DNA from: Tumebacillus flagellatus
GTDB lineage: Bacteria; Bacillota; Bacilli; Tumebacillales; Tumebacillaceae
DNA: 64,000 nt
NCBI RefSeq assembly: GCF_000714935.1
Contig: NZ_JMIR01000020.1
Location: 1 to 64,000, forward strand
Direction of reading: 5' to 3'
A program made the position numbers and the translations under genes. Position 1 is the stretch's first letter. Each line of letters opens with the position of its first letter. Shown here piece by piece: positions 56,429 through 64,000 of the stretch. A model generated the notes under the pieces. It did no database searches. It was not told where the DNA came from and saw nothing but the letters and a program-made list of their open reading frames with translations.

Positions 56429-59400
56429 TTAGTTCGCTTCCATCTCTTCCAACAGAGCCAGCAACAACGCTTCGTCGACCGAGTTCAATTGCTCGCCGAC
56501 GATCAATTCCGCAAGTGACGCGACGGTGGACGCTTGGAACAAGTGGCGCATCGGCAAGTCGATCTGGAACGTCTGACGAATGCGCGCCACCAGTTTCGTC
56601 GCCAGCAAGGAGTGGCCTCCCAGAAGGAAGAAGTCATCGTGAATCCCGACTCGCTCCACTCCGAACACTTCGGCCCAGATGTCAGCCACCTGTTGCTCGG
56701 TCTCCGTGCGCGGCGCGACATATTCCCGTTGGGCGCTCACGGAACTCCAGTCCGGCTGCGGCAACGCTTTGCGGTCGACTTTGCCGTTGGGCGTCAACGG
56801 GAGTTCGTCCATCGCCACAAACAGCGAGGGGACGAAGTAGTCGGGCACACGCTCTTTTAAGGTACGGCGCAGTTCCGGGTCCATCGCGTTTCGGTCGCCT
56901 GCGTAGACGACATAGCCGACGAGACGCGCGTCTTCTCCCTCCGCCGCATGAGCGAGGACGACCGCTTTTTGCACGAGCGGGTGACTTTCCAAAATCGTTT
57001 CGATCTCTCCCAGCTCAATCCGATAGCCGCGGAATTTGACTTGGTGGTCGTTGCGGGAGAGGTAGGTCAGCGTCCCGTCCGCCTGGTAGCGAACCAGGTC
57101 GCCCGTGCGGTAGAGGCGGGCGTTCGGTTCGCCGCTGAACGGGTTTTGAATGAAGCGCTCGGCTGTCAATTCCGGTTGTCTCCAGTACCCGCGGGTCACG
57201 CCGTCACCGCCGATAAAAAGTTCCCCTGCCGCACCGATCGGCGCGAGTTGACGGTGTTCATCCAGCACGTAGAGCGACGTGTTCGCAATCGGACGTCCGA
57301 TCGGCACGGTCAATTCCGTGTGCGTCACTTCGTGCACCGTCGACCAGATCGTCGTCTCCGTCGGGCCGTACATGTTGAACAACCGCACCGGCCACGTCGC
57401 TTTGACTTGCTCCGCCAGTTGGACAGGGAGTGCTTCGCCTCCGAGCATCACCGTTTTCAGCGTGCGCAATTGACGGCGGCTGTCCGGGTTTTGCAGCAAG
57501 AGCCGCATCAGCGACGGCGTGCATTGCAGCATCGTCGCGCCGTGCTTCTCCGCTTGGTCGCCGAGGCTTTGCTCCGATTGTTCCGGCAAGCATCGTTCGC
57601 GCAACTGATTCAAGTAGGTCAGGTGGTGCAGGACTTCGTCGTTTTGCACCCCGAAGTCGATCAGGCAGGCGATCTCGTTGACGCCGATGGCGGCGAGTTT
57701 TTCCACCATGCTTTGGCAGGTTTCCGGCGTCCCGAACAGGCCGCTGGTTTCAAAGTAGCGCTCAAACGCGAACGTCATGATGTCCATGCGGTCCGCTTCC
57801 GACAACTGATCGAGCGGAATGTCCGGGAAACGGCTCTTGGCAAGGCTTTCGATCAAGCCGAACGAACTGCGCAGATAGTTTGTGAACGGTTCGCGCACCC
57901 TCTCGCGCACCGCGTCAAGGTCTTCGCCTACAAAGGTGTGCAGCATCAGCGTGACGGTGAAATCGGACGGGTCGTGTCCGTTCCCGACCAGCGCGGCGCG
58001 GTAGGCGGCGAGTTTCTCCGCCAGCTCTTCCACCGATTGCCCGAGCAAGTGAGTCAACACGTTCGCGCCGATCTTCCCGGCTCTCTCAAACGTGGCTTTG
58101 TTGCCCGCACTCGTCACCCAAACCGGCAACTCCTGTTGCACCGGACGCGGCAAGATGTTGATCTCCGTCTCCTCCCCCATCCCGTTGCGGAAGGTTACCC
58201 CTTCGCCGCGCCAGAGTTTCTGCACGGTTTCGATGGAGCGGAACATCTCGTGGGTGCGGTCTTCGAAGTTGTCGGGCGCGAGGACGAAGTCGTTTTTGTG
58301 CCAACCGGACGCGAAGGAAAGTCCCACGCGGCCTTTGGAGAGGTTGTCGACGACCGACCACTCTTCGGCGACGCGAATCGGGTGGTTCAGCGGAAGCACG
58401 ACGCTGCCTGCGCGCAGTTCCACGCGCTCGGTGATCATCGAGAGCGCCGAGCCGATCACCGACGGGCTCGGGTAGAGACCGCCGAACTCGTGGAAGTGAC
58501 GCTCCGGCGTCCAGACCGCTTTGAACCCGTGTTGGTCGGCAAACTTCGCGCCGTCCAGCAACAGTTGGTACGAGTTCCCGCCGCCCGATTCCCCGGCGAC
58601 GCTGTTGAAGTACATCAAGCTGAACTCCATCTCGGCTTGTCCGGATCGGGCCGAGGAGTGCAACAGCGCCTCTTCGGAGATCAGCACCACTTTCGCGCCC
58701 CGGCTCAGCGTCCAGAACAGTTCCAAAACGGAAATGTCGAAGGAGATGCTCGTCACCGCCAGCAGCGTGTCCCGCTCGGAACAGGGAATTTTTTGATTCA
58801 TGCCGGCGAAGAAGTTGAGGACGTTGCGGTGCTCGACCATGACACCCTTGGGTCGTCCCGTGGAGCCGGACGTGAAGATCATGTACGCCAGGTTCTCAGG
58901 CGCAGTACCCGATTCCACCGGTTCATCGCTCCACTCCGTCAGGTCGCAGCCATCGAGAGCGATCACCGCGCACGGGAGGCTCGGCAGGTCGCCAAGCAGC
59001 GAGTCTTGCGTGACCAGCACTTGCATCTCGGCGTCTTCCAGCATGTAGAGCAACCGCTCTTGCGGATAGCTCGGGTCCATCGGCACATACGCGCCGCCCG
59101 CTTTGAGAATCCCCAGAAGACCGGCGATCATCGAGAGCGAGCGCTCCATCCGAATCCCGACGCGCACGTCCGGGCCGACGCCGTGCGTTTGCAAGAGGCG
59201 TGCCACCCGGTTGGCTTGGCGGTCCAGTTGTTCGTACGTCCAAGACTCTCCTTCAAACACAACCGCAACCGCTTCCGGCGTGCGGGATGCCTGCTGTTCA
59301 AACGCTTGGTGGAGGCAGAGGGTCTTGTCGTACGGGACGGTCGTTTGGTTCCATGTCTCGACGAGCAGGTCGCGCTCCGCCGCCGTCAGCAGCGGGAGTT

Positions 59401-62400
59401 CGGCGATGCGTTGCTCCGGCTGCCCGACGATGCCTTGCAGAAGTTCTTGGTAGTGACCCGCCATGCGTTCCACCGTCTCGGCTTCCAACAGGTCGGTGTT
59501 GTACTCCAAGACCACCGTTAACCCTTCTCCGTTCTCCTCGACGTCCACCGCGAGATCGAAGCGCGACGTGCCAAAGTCCACGCGCACAGGCTCTGCGGAA
59601 AGCCCCGGCAACATCGGCAAGGCGGTGCTTTCGTTGTGAAGCACGAACAGGACGTGGAACAGCGGGTTGCCGTCGCCTTGGCGATCCGGGTTCAGAGCTT
59701 CGACGAGCTTCTCAAACGGAAGCTCTTGGTGTTCGTACGCCTCGGTCGTGATGCGGCGAACGCGTTCCAGCAGTTCCAAGAACGTCGGATTCCCCGACAG
59801 ATCGGTTCTCAGCACCAGCGTGTTGACAAAAAAACCAATCATCGCTTCCGTCTCGACTTGCTGACGGTTTGCCACCAGCGTCCCGACGCTGATCTCTTCT
59901 TGCCCGCCGTAACGGTGCAGTTGCGCTTGGAACGCGGCGAACAGGGTCATGAACAGCGTGACGCCCCATTCACGGCTCAACGATCTCAACTGTTGCGACA
60001 ACTCGGTCGGCAGTTCCACCGCCAACTTACGGCCCCGGGAACTCGTCTCGACCGGGCGCGGGCGGTCATACGGGAGTGCGACCAGCGGCGACTGACCGGC
60101 GAGGCGTTGCTGCCAGTAGTCGAGATGGCGCGGCATCGCGCGGTCGAGATGTTCTTGCTCCCAGAGGGCGTAGTCGGCGTATTGCAGACGTTCGACTTGC
60201 CCTGCGTGCGCAGTCTGCGAAGTCTCAGCTCCACCCGTAATTCCGGCATACCCTTCCGCCCACTCGCGCACCAGCACGTTCATCGACCATCCGTCCGACA
60301 CGATGTGGTGCATGACCAGCAGGCAGACCTGCTCTTGCGGTCCGACGCGGTAGAAACGGGCGCGCAGCAGAGGCCCTTTTTGCAAATCAAACGGTTTGGC
60401 GGCTTCGGTTTTCATGTGCTGTTCCCAATCGGCCGCCTCGACCGATTGCCAGTCGAGTTCCGCCGCCTGCTGAACCGCTTGCATCGGCTCGCCGTCGCGC
60501 ACGCAGAAGACCGTGCGCAAGATCTCATGCCGCTGCACCACTTCGAGCAAGCCGTACTGGAGGGCTTCTTCGTCAAGCTCGCCGCAAAAACGCCAAGCTT
60601 GCGCGATGTTGTACGCAGGGTTGCCGGGGTCGAACTGGTCGAGCAGCCACATGCGGCGTTGCGCGGAAGACAGCGGGAGAAACTCGCCCTCCGTCCGATC
60701 TGCCCGCTTCAACTCCGCAACGGATGCATCCAGTCGCTTGAACTCTCCGTTTGCAATCCCTTCCGCCAGCGCCGCCACCGTCGGGCGCTCCAAGAACTGG
60801 CGAATCGACAGTTCCACGCCAAACTTCTGGCGAATCCGCGAGACGATCTGCGTCGCCATCAGGGAGTGCGCCCCGAGGTCCAACAGGCTGTCCACAACGG
60901 ACAACGAGTTCAGCCCCATCACTTCTGCGCAAAGCCCCATCACCTGCGCTTCTTCCGCCGTGCGGGGCGCAACGAGATCGGCGTCCGACCCTGCTGCTCC
61001 CAACTCCGGCTTCGGCAACGCTTTGCGATCCAACTTGCCGTTGGCAGTCAGCGGAAACTGCTCCAGCAGGACATAGCTTGCCGGCACCATATACTCCGGA
61101 AGCGTCCGTCTCAGCGCCTCGCGCAACTCAGACGGCGCAGGGTGATGCTCGCGCTCCGGCACCACGTACGCCGCCAAGAACTTCGCCCCCTGCTCGTCTT
61201 CGTGCACCAACACGGCAACTTCGCGAACCGATTCCACCTTCAGCAGATGCGCTTCAATCTCGCCGAGCTCCAACCGGAACCCGCGAATCTTCACTTGGCG
61301 GTCCACCCGGCCCAAGAACTCCAAGTTCCCGTCCGCCGACCAGCACACGAGGTCGCCCGTGCGGTACATCCGACCGCCCTCAAGCTCCGAGAACGGATCT
61401 GCCAAAAACCGCTCTGCCGTCAAATCGGGCCGCTTCCAATACCCGTTGGCGACCCCGACCCCGCCGATGTACAACTCCCCCGGAACGCCGTCCGGCACGG
61501 GTTGCATCTCGGCGTTCAACACGTACACCGTCGTGTTGGCGATCGGCCGCCCGATCGGCACAAACTGACCGGGCTGCAAGAGCCGGCGATCCAAGTACGC
61601 CGTGGCGACCATGCTGCACTCCGTCGGCCCGTACAGGTTGGCAAAGTGCAGATCCGGACGCTGCTCCATCAACTTCTGGTAATGCACAGGTGACAGAACA
61701 TCTCCCCCGGTCAACAATTGGCGCACGCCGCGCAGGTCGTCGAGGTGGTGCTCAATCAATTGGTGCAACAAGCCGGTGGTGAGAAACAGCGTGGAGATTT
61801 CATGCTCGACGAGGTAGTTCGCAAACTCATGCAGCGCCGGAACACCGGGCGGGTACACGTGCAGTTTCGCGCCCCACAGCAGGCTTCCGAACAGCTCGTA
61901 AAACGAAGCGTCAAACGCGATCGACGCGAATTGCATCATCACTTCGTCCTCGGAGAACTTCGCATACTCGCTGCCGAGCACCAACCGTGCGATGCCGCGA
62001 TGCCCAACGCAGACACCCTTGGGAACACCCGTCGAGCCGGACGTGAAGATCACGAACGCCGTATCTTCCGCTCTCGTCTCCACCGACGGAGGCAACTCCG
62101 AGCGTTCTCCTCCCAGAGACGAGTACGCGGCTTCGTCCAGACACAGCGCCCGCTCCGCCTGGATCAGACCCTTCTCCACCCATTTCGACTGAGTCAAAAT
62201 CAATTGCGCTTGGGTGTCCTCCAGAATCAGCTGCAAACGTTCCTGCGGTGTCTGCACGTCGAGCGGCACGCAGATGCCGCCCGCTTTCAAGATCGCCAGC
62301 ATCCCGATCACCATCTCAAGCGACCGTTCCGCGAACAACCCCGTCATCACGCCGCGCCCGATGCCCCGCGCTTGCAACTCATGCGCCAGTTGGTTGCTGC

Positions 62401-63067
62401 GCGCTTCCAACTCGCGATACGTCAACTCCCTCCCCGAAAAAACGACCGCGACACGTTCGGCCGACAGCTCGGCGCGCCGGGTAAACAACTCCGGCAGCGT
62501 CAGGTCCTGCGGAAACGCACGAAGCGTTTCATTGCGCGAAACCAAGATCTCCTGCCGCTCTTCTGCGGTCAGCATCGGCAGATCTCCGACGACCGCGTCG
62601 GGCGTGTCGCGCATTCCGGTGAGCAACGCTTGCAAATGCCGGAGCATGAGGTCGATGCGGTCGGCGTCGAAGCGCTCTCCGTCGCAGGAGATCTTCACTT
62701 TGAAGCCACGCGCTTGCTCCGTCCAGCACACCTGCAACTCCTGTGCGCCAAGCGTTCGCACCGCCTGCACGTCGCCGGAAACCGCGTCCTCGACGCGGTT
62801 CAGCACCTCGTGCACCTGCGGGCGGCCGGAGAAATCGACGTGCAGCTCTTGCCACGCTTGCTCTTCCTCAGCTTGTTCAACGAGATAAGCGAGGCGAACC
62901 GTCTCTTCCCGCTCGTCATAGCGGTGGAACAGCAGAGCGCAAGCGGTCACAAGCTGATTCCCAGGCGTTTCCGCGCCCTTGAAAACAGAGGCGGGGATGA
63001 CCCGGCTGCGAGAGTCAAGCCGCCGGGAAGGAGCTTTTTTGGATGTCTGAGGCAGTTGAACGTTCAT
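56429..63067 (-). CDS. NRPS relicC-A-T-C-A[monooxygenase]-T
   Basis: 2212 residues. The first ~185 resemble only the C-terminal half of a condensation domain (no HHxxxDG), consistent with an initiation module. A1 190-690 has FTSGSTGVPKG and code DAYFLGLMV (hydrophobic, perhaps Leu-like, weak). T1 about 750 has LGAHS. C2 830-1265 has HHIVSDGWS. A2 begins about 1285 and is interrupted after FDISVLELFWTLSRGAKVV by a luciferase-like monooxygenase (1480-1827), then resumes with TMLQCTPSLMRLL to 2110. Its code DILQMGMIW matches Gly. T2 is about 2165 (LGGHS). It sits between an ABC exporter subunit and the four-module NRPS and should supply residues 1 and 2. GGGAGG lies 11 nt before ATG 63067. Confidence 0.95.
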   Translation of the reverse strand: MNVQLPQTSKKAPSRRLDSRSRVIPASVFKGAETPGNQLVTACALLFHRYDEREETVRLAYLVEQAEEEQAWQELHVDFSGRPQVHEVLNRVEDAVSGDVQAVRTLGAQELQVCWTEQARGFKVKISCDGERFDADRIDLMLRHLQALLTGMRDTPDAVVGDLPMLTAEERQEILVSRNETLRAFPQDLTLPELFTRRAELSAERVAVVFSGRELTYRELEARSNQLAHELQARGIGRGVMTGLFAERSLEMVIGMLAILKAGGICVPLDVQTPQERLQLILEDTQAQLILTQSKWVEKGLIQAERALCLDEAAYSSLGGERSELPPSVETRAEDTAFVIFTSGSTGVPKGVCVGHRGIARLVLGSEYAKFSEDEVMMQFASIAFDASFYELFGSLLWGAKLHVYPPGVPALHEFANYLVEHEISTLFLTTGLLHQLIEHHLDDLRGVRQLLTGGDVLSPVHYQKLMEQRPDLHFANLYGPTECSMVATAYLDRRLLQPGQFVPIGRPIANTTVYVLNAEMQPVPDGVPGELYIGGVGVANGYWKRPDLTAERFLADPFSELEGGRMYRTGDLVCWSADGNLEFLGRVDRQVKIRGFRLELGEIEAHLLKVESVREVAVLVHEDEQGAKFLAAYVVPEREHHPAPSELREALRRTLPEYMVPASYVLLEQFPLTANGKLDRKALPKPELGAAGSDADLVAPRTAEEAQVMGLCAEVMGLNSLSVVDSLLDLGAHSLMATQIVSRIRQKFGVELSIRQFLERPTVAALAEGIANGEFKRLDASVAELKRADRTEGEFLPLSSAQRRMWLLDQFDPGNPAYNIAQAWRFCGELDEEALQYGLLEVVQRHEILRTVFCVRDGEPMQAVQQAAELDWQSVEAADWEQHMKTEAAKPFDLQKGPLLRARFYRVGPQEQVCLLVMHHIVSDGWSMNVLVREWAEGYAGITGGAETSQTAHAGQVERLQYADYALWEQEHLDRAMPRHLDYWQQRLAGQSPLVALPYDRPRPVETSSRGRKLAVELPTELSQQLRSLSREWGVTLFMTLFAAFQAQLHRYGGQEEISVGTLVANRQQVETEAMIGFFVNTLVLRTDLSGNPTFLELLERVRRITTEAYEHQELPFEKLVEALNPDRQGDGNPLFHVLFVLHNESTALPMLPGLSAEPVRVDFGTSRFDLAVDVEENGEGLTVVLEYNTDLLEAETVERMAGHYQELLQGIVGQPEQRIAELPLLTAAERDLLVETWNQTTVPYDKTLCLHQAFEQQASRTPEAVAVVFEGESWTYEQLDRQANRVARLLQTHGVGPDVRVGIRMERSLSMIAGLLGILKAGGAYVPMDPSYPQERLLYMLEDAEMQVLVTQDSLLGDLPSLPCAVIALDGCDLTEWSDEPVESGTAPENLAYMIFTSGSTGRPKGVMVEHRNVLNFFAGMNQKIPCSERDTLLAVTSISFDISVLELFWTLSRGAKVVLISEEALLHSSARSGQAEMEFSLMYFNSVAGESGGGNSYQLLLDGAKFADQHGFKAVWTPERHFHEFGGLYPSPSVIGSALSMITERVELRAGSVVLPLNHPIRVAEEWSVVDNLSKGRVGLSFASGWHKNDFVLAPDNFEDRTHEMFRSIETVQKLWRGEGVTFRNGMGEETEINILPRPVQQELPVWVTSAGNKATFERAGKIGANVLTHLLGQSVEELAEKLAAYRAALVGNGHDPSDFTVTLMLHTFVGEDLDAVRERVREPFTNYLRSSFGLIESLAKSRFPDIPLDQLSEADRMDIMTFAFERYFETSGLFGTPETCQSMVEKLAAIGVNEIACLIDFGVQNDEVLHHLTYLNQLRERCLPEQSEQSLGDQAEKHGATMLQCTPSLMRLLLQNPDSRRQLRTLKTVMLGGEALPVQLAEQVKATWPVRLFNMYGPTETTIWSTVHEVTHTELTVPIGRPIANTSLYVLDEHRQLAPIGAAGELFIGGDGVTRGYWRQPELTAERFIQNPFSGEPNARLYRTGDLVRYQADGTLTYLSRNDHQVKFRGYRIELGEIETILESHPLVQKAVVLAHAAEGEDARLVGYVVYAGDRNAMDPELRRTLKERVPDYFVPSLFVAMDELPLTPNGKVDRKALPQPDWSSVSAQREYVAPRTETEQQVADIWAEVFGVERVGIHDDFFLLGGHSLLATKLVARIRQTFQIDLPMRHLFQASTVASLAELIVGEQLNSVDEALLLALLEEMEAN
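57590..58630 (-). other. Luciferase-like FMN monooxygenase domain embedded in the Gly A domain
   Basis: About 347 residues inserted between the A4 and A5 core regions, starting MEFSLMYFNS. Family signs are AVWTPERHFHEFGG, GSVVLPLNHPIRVAEEWSVVD, RVGLSFASGWH and LPVWVTSAGN, typical of the natural-product luciferase-like monooxygenases found in NRPS A domains. In myxothiazol-type assembly lines such a domain sits in a Gly A domain and oxidises the Gly alpha carbon, leading to amide release. Here it is internal, so alpha-hydroxyglycine or a derived function within the chain is an inference. Confidence 0.88.
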
Positions 63068-63091
63068 GTCCTGATGTACCTCCCTAGTCGA

Positions 63092-64000
63092 TCAATCTCC
63101 ATCCCACAAACGCCGCATCTCCTCAGACGTTTGCAACAGTTCTTCGAGCGTCCCTTCCGCGACCACGCGCCCTTCTTGCAAGATGATGATGTGATCGGCG
63201 CGGGCGAGCAGCGACGGGCGGTGCGTCGCGACCAAGCAGGTCACTTCTCCGCGTTGTTCGATGAGGCGTTCCCAGAGCGTTTGCTCCGTTGCCACGTCGA
63301 GCGCGCTGGACAGGTCGTCCATCACGTAGAGCTCCGGTTCGCGCACGAACATCCGGGCGGCGGCGCTGCGCTGGCGTTGACCGCCGGAGAGCATCACTCC
63401 GCGCGGCCCGACCATCGTCTCCATCCCGTTTTGCAACTGCTGCAGATCGTGATCGAGAACGGCGGTCCACACCGAGCGCTCCAACTCCACGCGCTCTTCC
63501 GGCAACCCCATGAGGATGTTGTCTTTCAGCGAATCGCTGAACAGGCGGGGCACTTGCGAGATGTACGCCGCGCGCGGCGGCACGAAGAAGTTGCCGGGGT
63601 CGTCCACCGCTTCCCCGTTCCAGCGCACTTCGCCGCTTTGTTGCGGCAAGAGGCCGAGAACGGTGCGCAACAGGGTACTTTTTCCCGAACCGACGCGGCC
63701 GGTGACAACCGTGAGGCTTCCGCGCTTCAGTTGCAGGTTGACGTTCTCCACCCCGCGCTTCGTCTCCGGGAACACGTACGTCAAATCGGTGACGTCGAGC
63801 GATTCAAAACGGTGTTCGTCGCGTTTTTCCACGTACGGAACTTCGGGGAACTCTCCCTTTAAGTACACGTCGCCGTGACGCACCAGTTCGGTGTCCGCCG
63901 CCCCTTGCAGCAACGTCGTCAACCGCTGTCTCGACACGTGCAATTGCTTGTAGCGGGCGGTCAGCATCCCGAAGCGGCGCGTCAGTTGGGCGATCCACGT
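63092..64000 (-). CDS. ABC exporter ATPase part, 5' end outside window
   Basis: The frame is open to 64000, so the N-terminus is missing. 302 residues remain. They include Walker A GRVGSGKST, signature LSGGQRQRSAAARMF, Walker B ELYVMDDLSSALD and the switch His in VATHRPSLLARADH. A long stretch before the nucleotide-binding domain (RRFGMLTARYKQLHVSRQRL) resembles the end of a fused transmembrane domain of ABCC/exporter type. It ends 24 bp before the NRPS start, in the same operon, so export of or immunity to the peptide is the likely role. Confidence 0.88.
   Translation of the reverse strand, partial: TWIAQLTRRFGMLTARYKQLHVSRQRLTTLLQGAADTELVRHGDVYLKGEFPEVPYVEKRDEHRFESLDVTDLTYVFPETKRGVENVNLQLKRGSLTVVTGRVGSGKSTLLRTVLGLLPQQSGEVRWNGEAVDDPGNFFVPPRAAYISQVPRLFSDSLKDNILMGLPEERVELERSVWTAVLDHDLQQLQNGMETMVGPRGVMLSGGQRQRSAAARMFVREPELYVMDDLSSALDVATEQTLWERLIEQRGEVTCLVATHRPSLLARADHIIILQEGRVVAEGTLEELLQTSEEMRRLWDGD

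Noticed and set aside
42427-57039. A 4870-codon open frame on the plus strand over the second NRPS
   Set aside because: It is antisense to a clear (C-A-T)x4-TE synthetase and the next NRPS; its translation is rich in Arg, His and Gln without domains. It stays open because of the biased codon use of the minus-strand genes.

Overview
The window (about 57% GC in the large genes, about 50% in the CRISPR part) looks like a chromosome segment of a spore-forming Firmicute. The signs are purine-rich GGAGG ribosome binding sites, sigma-A-type promoters, a spoVK gene and very large lipopeptide-type synthetases. An Alicyclobacillaceae/Tumebacillus-like or Paenibacillaceae-like genome is my inference; nothing in the sequence proves the genus.

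Layout. (1) 1-29915 is a divergent NRPS/PKS locus. A 310-bp AT-rich region (14092-14435) carries back-to-back promoters. Leftwards run a C*-A-T synthetase (14091-10981) and a multimodular NRPS that leaves the window. Rightwards run a fatty acyl-AMP ligase, an acyl-CoA dehydrogenase-like enzyme, a free ACP, a KS-AT-DH-KR-ACP polyketide synthase and a C-A-T-E-C synthetase. Together they should load a fatty acid, desaturate it, extend it once to an unsaturated acyl chain and condense it with amino acids. The rightward NRPS ends in a condensation domain with no A-T after it, and a decayed IS3-family element begins 33 bp after its stop. (2) 30925-40473 is a CRISPR island. It holds a collapsed one-repeat CRISPR relic, a type III-A-like operon (cas10/csm1-csm2-csm3-csm4-cas6-csm6), a MITE-like element with a terminator, and two arrays of 37-bp repeats (6 and 16 repeats). 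Both arrays have leaders on their right side and are transcribed leftwards. There is no cas1, cas2 or csm5. (3) 40537-42440 holds spoVK and an overlapping small GTPase gene, both leftward. (4) 42697-64000 is a second, leftward NRPS operon. It encodes an ABC exporter subunit (cut by the window edge), a relic-C-A-T-C-A[monooxygenase]-T protein and a (C-A-T)x4-TE protein. That predicts a six-residue peptide with Gly as residue 2 and Asp as residue 3, released by the thioesterase.

The most notable system is the type III CRISPR locus. Its Cas10 keeps the cyclase GGDD motif but shows no HD nuclease motif. Its Csm3 has Ser where the target-RNA-cleaving Asp is expected. The only nuclease effector I can find is a CARF-HEPN Csm6-like protein. 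The reading I favour is a complex that senses RNA and makes cyclic oligoadenylate but does not itself cut target RNA or DNA. Other notable items are a luciferase-like monooxygenase embedded in a glycine-type A domain in mid-assembly line, a near-identical tandem A-T-C duplication, and a possible split module (terminal C on one protein, degenerate C-A-T on another).

Domain borders, A-domain signature codes (GrsA numbering) and promoter calls were read by eye and are approximate.
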